Source: an uncultured Collinsella sp.
GTDB lineage: Bacteria; Actinomycetota; Coriobacteriia; Coriobacteriales; Coriobacteriaceae
DNA length: 64,000 bases
Reading direction: 5' to 3'
NCBI GenBank assembly: GCA_900556875.1
Contig: USQQ01000006.1
Coordinates: 42,070-106,069, forward strand
How positions within the stretch are numbered: position 1 is the first letter of the stretch; every line of letters begins with the position of its first letter. This document shows positions 24,870-32,725 of this stretch, one piece after another. The position numbers and the translations under genes were made by a program. The notes under the pieces were generated by a model, which was not told the origin of the DNA, did no database searches, and was given only the letters and a program-made list of their open reading frames with translations.

Positions 24870-25838
24870 CTAGTACTCGACAACACCCATATAGCGACGG
24901 AAATCGGGATCGTGATCAAACACCTTGCCGCGTGCAGCACGCAGCTCGCAGTTCATGGCGTAGAACAGCACCGGGTCCAGATAGGCACGGACGCTCGCCG
25001 GCACGGCTTCCATACCGTACTCCTTGGCATCGAGCACCATCAGCGTATCGGTATGCGTCTTAAGGAACGCAAGGGCGCGCTCGTCCATAGCACGGCACTC
25101 GCTGGAGCCCATCTGCAGGAAGTAAAAAACGCCATCCTGAGTAGCCTCGAAGGGGCCGTGGAAGTACTCGGCAGAGTGGATGTAGCTGCAGTGCTGCCAC
25201 TGCATCTCCATAAGAGAGCAGATAGCGAAACCGTAGGTCTGGCTAAAGTTGGGACCGCTGCCCAGAATGTAGAAGAACTCGTGCTCCTGGCAAAGCTTGG
25301 CAAAACGATCGCCTAGCTCGGCATTTACCTTCTCACGTGCCGGGGGAAGAATCTTATCCATCTCGGCGATACCGGCATACATATCGGCAAGATCGGCGTA
25401 GCCCTCCTGCTGATCGAGCAGCTCGGCCGCAAGCGACAGCGAAATGCCAGCGGGGACCTCGGCCTGCGGCACGCCCTCGCCCCACGGGTAGACCCACGTG
25501 GTCCACTTGCCGGAGTCAATCTTGGATCCAGCGTTGTCGGTCTGGGCGATCACCGTAGCGCCGGCAGCAAGGGCAATCTCACAGCCCTCGACGACCTCGG
25601 GGGTGTTGCCGCTGTGGCTGCAAGCAATGACCAGGGATTTCTCACCCAAGCGGCGCGGGCGCATGATATCAAACTCGCGAGCCGTATAGATATACGAAGT
25701 GAAGGTGGTTGCCTCGCGCTGCAGAAGCTCATGAGCCGGGATCAAATCGATCATGGAGCCACCGCAAGCAATCCAGTAGACGCTGTCGAACTTGCCCTTC
25801 TCGGCAATTGCCTCTTTGATCAGATCGTGTGCGTTCAT
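24870..25838 (-). CDS. SIS-domain protein, FrlB/GfrF-like sugar-amine 6-phosphate deglycase
   Basis: 322 residues with two sugar-isomerase (SIS) domains: WIACGGSMIDL, IACSHSGNTPEVVEG, then FYILGSGPNFSQTYGF and AEYFHGPFE. The C-terminus PDFRRYMGVVEY closely resembles the end of fructoselysine-6-phosphate deglycase FrlB. FrlB splits phosphorylated Amadori products into glucose 6-phosphate and the free amine. ATG 25838 has AAAGGA seven bases upstream; the eleven codons in front are excluded. Next to a FrlD-like kinase and a FrlC-like epimerase, it forms the core of the island. Confidence 0.82.
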   Translation of the reverse strand: MNAHDLIKEAIAEKGKFDSVYWIACGGSMIDLIPAHELLQREATTFTSYIYTAREFDIMRPRRLGEKSLVIACSHSGNTPEVVEGCEIALAAGATVIAQTDNAGSKIDSGKWTTWVYPWGEGVPQAEVPAGISLSLAAELLDQQEGYADLADMYAGIAEMDKILPPAREKVNAELGDRFAKLCQEHEFFYILGSGPNFSQTYGFAICSLMEMQWQHCSYIHSAEYFHGPFEATQDGVFYFLQMGSSECRAMDERALAFLKTHTDTLMVLDAKEYGMEAVPASVRAYLDPVLFYAMNCELRAARGKVFDHDPDFRRYMGVVEY

Positions 25839-25900
25839 ATCCAGTTCCTTTCTTGTTTGGTCCGCAATCAATGACGTTGGCTGCGTGGCCGATAGTTGTT

Positions 25901-26752
25901 TTAGTCAATCAGATATTTCTCGAATGCGGCCATGTTCTTGGCATCTGCCGCCGCCGGGTCATCGTAGTAACGCCCGTCCGTGATTTCCTGGCCCAGCATG
26001 CCATCGAAACCATGGGCATTAAGCGTGGCGACGAAGGCGTCCATATCGTGCTTGCCATCGCCCCACACCAGATGGCCATACGGGTCACCGTCGATAAAGT
26101 GCATCTCGTGAATTGCCCCATCACCAAAGGCGGCAAACCAGTCCTCGAGCGTCTCGCCCGCAACGCCCATCGCGGTTGTATCAACCATGGGCTGTAAGTA
26201 CGGGCTCGCGACCTCGTCAATCATGCGCTTCGCATCGGAAACCGTCGTTACAAGGTTGCTCTCCTCGGGACGCAGGCTTTCCATCGTAAGCACCAGACCG
26301 TGCTCGCCGGCATACTCCGCCAGAATGGACAAGTGCTCGCGGCTGCGCTTCCAGGCTTCCTCGCGGTCCTCGTCCCAGTCGCCCCAGCCCGAGTTGACGG
26401 ACATACGGTCGCACCCAAGTACCTCGGCAAGCTCAATGCCGTGCTTAAAGTACGCCAGGCTGCGCTGTTCATGCAGCGGTTTGCGTGCGCAGTACTGCCA
26501 AGGATAGACAACATTCTCGGGGCACAGAGTACGATACCTAAGCCCACGGCCTGCAGCCTTTTTCGCCAGGACCTCAGCCTCAAAGTAGCCCGTGTGGTCG
26601 AGCGTCACATGCGGCTCCGCACACCACAGCTCAATGGACTCAAAGCCCAAACGCTGCTGCACATCAAGGAAATAATCGAGCGACCACATGATGTAGTGGA
26701 TATTCATGCCCGCAATCTGTTCGCGGCGCAGCGTCGGTTTGGATTCAGACAT
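25901..26752 (-). CDS. AP-endonuclease-2-fold sugar isomerase/epimerase (FrlC-like)
   Basis: 283 residues of the xylose-isomerase-like TIM barrel. Metal-site residues are visible as ESLRPEESN (Glu), VDTTAMG (Asp), HFIDGDPYGH (His, Asp) and GQEITDG (final Glu). FrlC of the fructoselysine operon, a C3 epimerase, has the same fold and neighbours. AAGGAGG lies six bases before ATG 26752. It directly follows the amidohydrolase-3-like gene, one base apart, so the two are translationally coupled. Confidence 0.8.
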   Translation of the reverse strand: MSESKPTLRREQIAGMNIHYIMWSLDYFLDVQQRLGFESIELWCAEPHVTLDHTGYFEAEVLAKKAAGRGLRYRTLCPENVVYPWQYCARKPLHEQRSLAYFKHGIELAEVLGCDRMSVNSGWGDWDEDREEAWKRSREHLSILAEYAGEHGLVLTMESLRPEESNLVTTVSDAKRMIDEVASPYLQPMVDTTAMGVAGETLEDWFAAFGDGAIHEMHFIDGDPYGHLVWGDGKHDMDAFVATLNAHGFDGMLGQEITDGRYYDDPAAADAKNMAAFEKYLID

Positions 26753-26753
26753 C

Positions 26754-28337
26754 TTATGCCTCCTTATTTCGATCGAACACGATTTGTCCGTCCGACATCG
26801 TCATATCAACCGAAAGATCGCGTGCGTCGCGATAATCGAGGTCGAACACATCCCGATCGAGCACGCAGATATCGGCAAGCTTGCCGACCTCAAGCGTACC
26901 CAGTTCGTCTTCGCGCATCAGATCGTACGCGCCCCCGGCTGTCCAAGCACGCAAGAGCTCGACAAGCGTCAGCGCGTTGGCCTCATTCACGGGCAGTCCA
27001 TCGTCGAAGTATCCACCGCACGCGCTGTAGATTGACTCGCCCAGGCTCGGAATCAGCAGTGGCAAATCCGTACCACAGCACACCGTGCATCCGGAATCTT
27101 CCATGCCGCGGCGATTCCAGCTGTGCAAAAGTCGCGTCTCGCCAATTTGTCGACGCATCATCGACAGGCAATCCTCGCGCCGGTCCAGCGTCAGAATCTG
27201 CGGATAGACCTCGCAAATTCCACCTAACTTGCCAAACTCGACAAGATCGGTCGGGTCAGAGTTCTCGAGATCGGTAATCGCATGGCGGCGAAGCAACCGT
27301 CCATGCTCGTCTCGAGGCAGCGAGGCATAGAGCGCCACGGTGCGACGAACGGCGCCATCGCCCTGGCAATGCAAAGAATATCGGAAGCCGTCAGCATCAA
27401 TTGCGCGCAGCTCGTTCTCAATCAGATCCCACTCGGGCTCCTCGACAACCGTCTTGCCGGCAGCTCCCGCATCGGCCGTGTCCTCATAGGGGTCAATCAT
27501 CTCGGCAAGCCCCGCCCATACGCCGCGATCGGTCATACGGTTGAAGCCAGAAAAACGAACGAACGGTCCCCGGAAGCGCTCTCGTGCCTCGCGAGCATAC
27601 GACAGATTTGCACCGGCACCCACCGGCTGCGACATCATAGAGACGCGAACCGTCAGCTCGCCAGATTCTTCACGGCGAGCCATTTCGTCGGCAAAACCGT
27701 AGTAGTCATCAAACGCCATCTCCTTGATGGCGGTAACGCCGCGCTCGTTAAGCATGCTCATGTAGTCCGAATACCCCGCACGTACCTCGGGCAGCGCGAG
27801 GAAATCGCTCATCATGCGCCAGATCTTCTCGGCATAGCACGCCTGGGGCGTGAAGCCGTATCGCGCACTGGCGGCAGCATTGAGAACGCAGGTCTCCGCA
27901 CCCGGTGTAAAGCAGACGACAGGGATATCGCCAAAACAATCGTCAAACACAGCCGCCGTATTTGCGTTCTCGGCATCCGATGCCAACGTTTCGGGTAGGT
28001 TGTGGCCAAAAGCCGCCGCGCAATCCGGATGATCTTCTTTCCATGCACGCAAGAGCGACACGGCCTCTTTGGCATCAGCGATGCCGGACAGATCAGGCCC
28101 CAACGTCCGCAGCGCCCAGCCTGTATAGAAGGTATGCACATCGATCAGGCCAGGCATGACGGTGCGGTCACCCAGGTCAACTACCTCGTCCGCCTGGGTC
28201 AAATACGAAGCTAGCTCACACTTGGTGCCAACAGCCTCAATTCGATTGCCACGGACCGCTACGAAACCTTCAAACGGCAGGTCCCCCGTACCGGTAAAGA
28301 CGCTCTTAGACGTCAGGACCGTCAAACGATCAGACAT
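26754..28337 (-). CDS. Amidohydrolase-3 (YtcJ-like) protein with altered HxH motif
   Basis: 527 residues of the composite-domain amidohydrolase-3 group: N-terminal beta strands, VMPGLIDVHTF, then SLHCQGDGAVRRT, RRHAITDLEN, a late CCGTDLPLL, and a C-terminal GKLADICVLDRD strand. In typical members the first motif is H-x-H; here it is HTF, so one metal ligand is missing while the later His and Asp are kept. Relatives deacylate N-substituted amides. A role in trimming an acylated or peptide-bound glycated amine fits the operon but is inference. ATG 28337 has AGGTGG five bases upstream. Confidence 0.8.
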   Translation of the reverse strand: MSDRLTVLTSKSVFTGTGDLPFEGFVAVRGNRIEAVGTKCELASYLTQADEVVDLGDRTVMPGLIDVHTFYTGWALRTLGPDLSGIADAKEAVSLLRAWKEDHPDCAAAFGHNLPETLASDAENANTAAVFDDCFGDIPVVCFTPGAETCVLNAAASARYGFTPQACYAEKIWRMMSDFLALPEVRAGYSDYMSMLNERGVTAIKEMAFDDYYGFADEMARREESGELTVRVSMMSQPVGAGANLSYAREARERFRGPFVRFSGFNRMTDRGVWAGLAEMIDPYEDTADAGAAGKTVVEEPEWDLIENELRAIDADGFRYSLHCQGDGAVRRTVALYASLPRDEHGRLLRRHAITDLENSDPTDLVEFGKLGGICEVYPQILTLDRREDCLSMMRRQIGETRLLHSWNRRGMEDSGCTVCCGTDLPLLIPSLGESIYSACGGYFDDGLPVNEANALTLVELLRAWTAGGAYDLMREDELGTLEVGKLADICVLDRDVFDLDYRDARDLSVDMTMSDGQIVFDRNKEA

Positions 28338-28346
28338 CACAACCAC

Positions 28347-29810
28347 CTACGCCGGAAGCATGCCAGAAATTGCCGTTACGATCAGGCCAAAGACGACCAT
28401 GAAGATGAAGAACTTCCAAATGGTCTTCCACCATTGGCCAAACGAAATCTTAGCCACGCCAAGGCCGGCAACCGTCATGCCCGCCACGGGACTGATGGTG
28501 TTGATGGTCTGGTTGGCAAACTGGAGCGCGGTAACGGCCGCCTCGGGATTGAGGCCCATGAGCTCGGTCAGGGGGCCCATAACGGGCATGGTGAGTGCCG
28601 CCAGGCCAGAACTCGAGGGAACCAGCAAAGAGAGCAGGCCAAGGACGATATACATAAACGTGGTGTAGACGGCGGCGGGTGCACCGGCGAGCGCAGTAGC
28701 GAGCGCCTGGAGGATGGTGTCGATGATCATGCCGCCCTCGGCGATGACCAGAATACCGCGAGCGATACCGATAACGATGGCGGCGTACGCAAAGTCGGCG
28801 AGACCTTTAACGAACTCCTCAGCAATCGTCTGCTGGTCAAGACCGCCCAGGATACCGGCAAGCAAGCCCATGCCAAGGAACACGGCGGAAATCTCATTCA
28901 TGTACCAACCCTGGGTCACAAGACCCCAGACGATAATGCCCATACCGCAAGCAAAATCGATAAGCACGAGCTTCTGACGGGTAGTGAACTCTTCCTCGAT
29001 GGAGACATCGGTCACGGAAAACTCGATACGCTTGAGCTTATCGTCCTCGTACGTAATGGACGACTCGGGGTTTTTCTTGACGCGCATGGCGTAGCGCATG
29101 GCCCATGCGATACCGACGGCAGTGAAGATGACCCAAGAAACAGCGCGCAGCCACAGCTGAGGATTGCCCTCGATACCAATGATGCCTTGGGCGATCAAAA
29201 CATTAAACGGGTCGATGGTCGAAGCACAATATCCCAGGTTAGGACCAAGGAAGCAGATGATGAATGCCGTCATCGAGTCATAACCGATACCCATCATGAT
29301 GGGAATGAAGATGGCATAGAACGGCAGGGCTTCCTCAGACATACCAAACGTGGTGCCGCAAATGGACAGCAACGTCATCGTGATGGGAATGATGAGGATG
29401 TCCTTGTTCTTGAGCTTTTTAATCACACGGCTCATGCCGGCATTCAAAGCGTTGGTCTTGGTGATGATTGCGAACGACCCGCCAATCAATAAGACGAACG
29501 CAACGACGTCGGCAGCCTCCTGGATGCCCTTAGTGGGCGCTTGCAGGACCGCGAAGATATCCTGCCCCAGATTGATGGTCTCGCCGGTCTCGGAATCGGT
29601 GTAGTTCTTATCGACCTGTTCATAGGTTCCAGCAACGGCGACTTCACGCTCGCCCGCCGCTGTCGAAATCGTCTTGCGCTGATACTGACCAGAGGGAACG
29701 ATCCAAGTCAAGACCGCAAAGACAACAATCAGCAAGAACATGATCGTATAGACATGCGGTAATTTGAACTTAAAACGTCTGTTTGTCTTCTTCGCCTTCG
29801 TATCTGACAT
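28347..29810 (-). CDS. YfcC/ArcD-type multi-pass carrier
   Basis: 487 residues with about 12-13 membrane helices, starting with a basic N-terminus (KAKKTNRRFKF) and YTIMFLLIVVFAVLTWIVPSG, the hallmark of the YfcC/DcuC-like C4-dicarboxylate anaerobic carrier superfamily. Members move dicarboxylates, arginine/ornithine or small peptides. As first gene of the island it is the obvious uptake system, probably for the amino-acid conjugate that the enzymes then degrade. ATG 29810 has GGAGG five bases upstream; the frame before it crosses an operator-like palindrome and is rejected. Confidence 0.85.
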   Translation of the reverse strand: MSDTKAKKTNRRFKFKLPHVYTIMFLLIVVFAVLTWIVPSGQYQRKTISTAAGEREVAVAGTYEQVDKNYTDSETGETINLGQDIFAVLQAPTKGIQEAADVVAFVLLIGGSFAIITKTNALNAGMSRVIKKLKNKDILIIPITMTLLSICGTTFGMSEEALPFYAIFIPIMMGIGYDSMTAFIICFLGPNLGYCASTIDPFNVLIAQGIIGIEGNPQLWLRAVSWVIFTAVGIAWAMRYAMRVKKNPESSITYEDDKLKRIEFSVTDVSIEEEFTTRQKLVLIDFACGMGIIVWGLVTQGWYMNEISAVFLGMGLLAGILGGLDQQTIAEEFVKGLADFAYAAIVIGIARGILVIAEGGMIIDTILQALATALAGAPAAVYTTFMYIVLGLLSLLVPSSSGLAALTMPVMGPLTELMGLNPEAAVTALQFANQTINTISPVAGMTVAGLGVAKISFGQWWKTIWKFFIFMVVFGLIVTAISGMLPA

Positions 29811-29852
29811 AGATACCTCCAAAGAACTCGAGACTGCATCGCATCTCGCTTC

Positions 29853-29875
29853 AACGTTTGCACAAGGCAAACGTT
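29853..29875. promoter_or_regulatory. 23-bp palindrome upstream of the island's first gene
   Basis: AACGTTTGC and GCAAACGTT are perfect nine-base arms around a five-base spacer, 43 bases before the carrier start. A third partial copy (AACGTC...AACGTT direct repeats) lies just upstream. It is the best candidate operator for the GntR/UTRA regulator encoded next door, though such regulators often use shorter palindromes. It could also be a leader hairpin. Confidence 0.5.
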
Positions 29876-29981
29876 CTATGACGTTCTATAGGTTACCAGC
29901 AGCTTTTCTCGCCATCAAGATAATTTCAAACTGATTGCCGCAACGCGGTTGAACGGTTGCGTTTGCGCCGTGAACGGTATG

Positions 29982-30011
29982 GAAACGCCCGGTGAGATGA
30001 TCCACCGGGCG
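29982..30011 (-). terminator. Terminator hairpin after gntR
   Basis: CGCCCGGTG (29986-29994) pairs perfectly with CACCGGGCG (30003-30011); on the minus strand a short T stretch follows. It ends the regulator transcript 17 bases past its stop. Confidence 0.6.
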
Positions 30012-30028
30012 CTTTCATACGCAATGTC

Positions 30029-30772
30029 CTAGATGTCAAAAACGTAGCGAGACCCAACGATCCGCTGACGACCGATGATAAACGGCCGCCGCTGCTCGTC
30101 GAAAAAGAAGGCTTCCATATAAAACAAGGGTTCGCCAACGGGAACTGCCAACAACCGAGCGACCTCGGGCGACGCACACGCGATCTCAAGCGTGCATGGG
30201 TCGGTAAACGCGGGCGTGCGGCCCGTCCGGTTGCGCACGAACTCAAAAATGGATTGGTTAGATAGAGGTGCCGTTGATAGATAGGCGTTGTCCTCGTAAA
30301 CATATATGTTGTTCTCGAGCATGACAGGGACGCCATCGGCAGTACGCACGCGCTCAACGCAGATCAAGTCAGTTCCAACGGGAACACCAAAGAACTGTGC
30401 TTCGGTGGAATCCGCCGGCAGCATCTTTCTCGAAATGACACGCGCCCCCGGTTCCATTCCGTTAACGCGGCATGCGTCCGAAAAACTCTGGACGTCATCC
30501 TTCTGGCGAATCTTGCGCTTGAGCTTGGGGGCATTGACAAACGTGCCTTTCCCCTGTCGCTTCGTTAGATAACCCTGTTGGACGAGCTCCTCAATAGCGC
30601 GTCGCACGGTAACGCGGCCAACTTTATAGCTCTCAGCCAATTCGAATTCGTTGGGTATCCGCGCACCTGCCTTGTAGGCACCGGAGTTGATTTCGTTTTT
30701 GATGATATCGATAACCTGTTGGTACAGCGGTATCGCTGCTTTACCGTCAGTTAGCCCTTCAGTCGGTGGCAT
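30029..30772 (-). CDS. GntR-family regulator with UTRA domain
   Basis: 247 residues: winged helix at about 15-85 (VGRVTVRRAIEELVQQGYL, KGTF wing) and a C-terminal UTRA effector domain (about 95-245) of the type that binds phosphorylated sugars. FrlR of the fructoselysine operon belongs to this class. It is transcribed just ahead of the island in the same direction, but ends at its own terminator, so it is a separate unit. An imperfect palindrome with TAAGTC/GACTTA arms at 30793-30811 lies 20 bases before the start and may be its own operator. Confidence 0.88.
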   Translation of the reverse strand: MPPTEGLTDGKAAIPLYQQVIDIIKNEINSGAYKAGARIPNEFELAESYKVGRVTVRRAIEELVQQGYLTKRQGKGTFVNAPKLKRKIRQKDDVQSFSDACRVNGMEPGARVISRKMLPADSTEAQFFGVPVGTDLICVERVRTADGVPVMLENNIYVYEDNAYLSTAPLSNQSIFEFVRNRTGRTPAFTDPCTLEIACASPEVARLLAVPVGEPLFYMEAFFFDEQRRPFIIGRQRIVGSRYVFDI

Positions 30773-30792
30773 ATACCCTCTCCAAGCACAAT

Positions 30793-30811
30793 TAAGTCTA
30801 AAACGGACTTA
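30793..30811. promoter_or_regulatory. Inverted repeat upstream of gntR
   Basis: TAAGTC and GACTTA are separated by seven bases. The sequence differs from the palindrome at 29853-29875, so the two cannot both be strong sites for the same protein unless its specificity is loose. Confidence 0.3.
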
Positions 30812-30922
30812 GGGGCATTCAACAAGTCCTTAAGCCCGCATTAGCTTAAAGTATGCTAGGTGTCGCACCAAAATGTCGGCTATTTACTCATCAGACCCGA
30901 AAAACGCGCAACTACCGCGCTC

Positions 30923-31582
30923 CTAAGAAAGCTCCAGCAGCTCCGGCAGCTGGTCGATAATCTTGTCTGCGGCATCCTGGCTAAAGCCAAAGCGCTCCTC
31001 GCGCTTGGCAATGACCGTCAGGCCGGCTCGCTTACCCGCGGTAATGCCCGGAACGGAATCCTCAACGCAGCAGCAACGGACCGCAGGCAGCCCCAACAGG
31101 TCCAGCGCATGCAGGTAGATGTCGGGCTCGGGCTTGCTCTCCTTAAACTGTTCGCCGCTCACCACGTACTCAAAGGCATCCGACAGACCACATGCATCGA
31201 GTACTTCCTCGATGCTGTCCATGGGAGACGAACTCGCCAACGCCACGCGAACGCCGCGGCGCGGCAACTCTCGAATCGTATCCACAGCGCCCGGGTTAAT
31301 CAAAGCCTGATAGTCGCGCGGACGCTTATGCGCCCACTCGTCCCAACGGGCCAACGCTTCCTCGCCAGTGAAGTGCCCTTTACCGGCGCGCTCAAACCAA
31401 TCGACCAGCATATGCAGGAAGAACTGATGCGAGGTACCGACCTGTCCATTCAACTCCTCTTGAGTCAGATTCAACCCAAGCTCCTTGGCAAACGCGGCAG
31501 TCTCCCCCAGGTAGTAATACTCGGTATCGACGATGACGCCATCCATGTCAAAGATAACGGCGTCGAACGGAAATGCGGACAC
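30923..31582 (-). CDS. HAD-superfamily phosphatase/phosphomutase (beta-PGM-like)
   Basis: 219 residues with FDMDGVIVDTE (motif I, both Asp), a helical cap, ASSSPMDSI (motif II), and KESKPEPDIYL then VEDSVPGITAG (motifs III and IV). The cap and motifs fit the beta-phosphoglucomutase/GPH-like subgroup acting on a small phosphosugar. The start is GTG 31582 with GGAGG five bases upstream; the longer frame would read through a terminator hairpin. A terminator for the upstream HAD gene lies directly ahead. Confidence 0.8.
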   Translation of the reverse strand: MSAFPFDAVIFDMDGVIVDTEYYYLGETAAFAKELGLNLTQEELNGQVGTSHQFFLHMLVDWFERAGKGHFTGEEALARWDEWAHKRPRDYQALINPGAVDTIRELPRRGVRVALASSSPMDSIEEVLDACGLSDAFEYVVSGEQFKESKPEPDIYLHALDLLGLPAVRCCCVEDSVPGITAGKRAGLTVIAKREERFGFSQDAADKIIDQLPELLELS

Positions 31583-31599
31583 GGCACCCTCCCCAACAA

Positions 31600-31623
31600 A
31601 AGGGCGCCCGCAAGCGGACGCCC
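31600..31623 (-). terminator. Terminator hairpin abutting the next gene's ribosome binding site
   Basis: GGGCGCCCGC (31602-31611) pairs with GCGGACGCCC (31614-31623) with one mismatch; on the minus strand TTTTGTT follows and runs into GGGGAGG. It ends the 31646-32488 gene. Confidence 0.6.
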
Positions 31624-31645
31624 GAATCATGCACTATCGGCGATT

Positions 31646-32488
31646 CTAACCCAGCAGCTTATCCAGCGCCACCGCAATACCGTCTTCGTTGTTATTGGCG
31701 GTCACCATCTGGGCAACTGCCTTAACCTCATCGACGGCGTTGCCCATGGCAACACCGGTGCCGGCCCACTCAATCATGGACTTGTCGTTCTGGCCGTCGC
31801 CAAACGATACGACCTCACTGGCGTCGATGCCAAGCTTGGGCAGGGCACCATCGAGCGCACGGGCCTTGTCGATACCGGGCGCCGTGTACTCAAAGTACCA
31901 GTCGGCCGTAAACATGCCCGAAAGCGTCTGGGTAAAGGGCGCATACATCTCCTCGTAATGCGCCTGCAGATAGGCCGGGTCGCCCGCAGTGAGTAGCTTG
32001 TCCACGGGATAAGCATCAGCGACCTCATGCAGGCTCTCCACCTCGCGAATCTTAAGATCGCACGCGTCGCGCTCATACTTGACGATATTCTTCTGCGAGC
32101 CGTCAGGCAGCGTGATCATGCAATGGTACGAGTCCTCGACGTGCAAATCGCGACCAAGCGAAATCATAGGGATCACGTCAAAATTACGCAGGTGATCAAT
32201 CAGGCGATGCAATTCGTCGGCAGGCATAGCCTGATCGAACAGCACCTCGTCGGTCTGGGCATCGACCACATGCGCGCCATTAAAGGCAACTAGCAGACCG
32301 TCATGGTTTTGAAGGTCGAGCTCCTGCGCCAAGGCGTGCAGCCCCCATGCGGGACGGCCCGAAGCCAAGATGAGCTTAATGCCCGACTCCTGCGCCGCGA
32401 GCAGCTTCTCGCGCGTACGCGGGCTGATGACCTTTTGGTCGTTGGTGAGCGTACCGTCGATATCCATTGCGATGGCTTTGATTGCCAT
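31646..32488 (-). CDS. Cof-type HAD-IIB phosphatase
   Basis: 280 residues with AMDIDGTLTND at the start, LASGRPAWGLH as motif II, and the late VVSFGDGQNDKSMIEWAGTGVAMGNA, the mark of the Cof/YidA group that dephosphorylates sugar phosphates or cofactor intermediates. The large C2B cap lies between. GGGAGG lies five bases before ATG 32488; about 60 upstream codons in the same frame are non-coding in character. It is 63 bases upstream of the other HAD gene, separated from it by a terminator. Confidence 0.85.
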   Translation of the reverse strand: MAIKAIAMDIDGTLTNDQKVISPRTREKLLAAQESGIKLILASGRPAWGLHALAQELDLQNHDGLLVAFNGAHVVDAQTDEVLFDQAMPADELHRLIDHLRNFDVIPMISLGRDLHVEDSYHCMITLPDGSQKNIVKYERDACDLKIREVESLHEVADAYPVDKLLTAGDPAYLQAHYEEMYAPFTQTLSGMFTADWYFEYTAPGIDKARALDGALPKLGIDASEVVSFGDGQNDKSMIEWAGTGVAMGNAVDEVKAVAQMVTANNNEDGIAVALDKLLG

Positions 32489-32661
32489 ATGTGCCTCCCT
32501 GTCATTGAGCAACCTTGTCTGAGCCATCATACAGAACACCCACGGCGGCGCTGTTTGCAACGGGAAAAATGTCATATTGTCCCAAACATGAACGACGCGC
32601 CTTCGACGATTGCGATGCCCGTCGAGGCGCCTCCCGATACATTCCATCCTATCCAAATAGC

Positions 32662-32695
32662 AAAGGGCCCGCATCCCAACGGATACGGGCCCTTG
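32662..32695 (-). terminator. Terminator after pgi
   Basis: AAGGGCCCG (32663-32671) pairs with CGGGCCCTT (32686-32694), and the stem continues inward with ATCC/GGAT. It lies 31 bases past the pgi stop. Confidence 0.65.
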
Positions 32696-32725
32696 TCGGC
32701 TATGCGTTACTTATCGCAGCGAATC

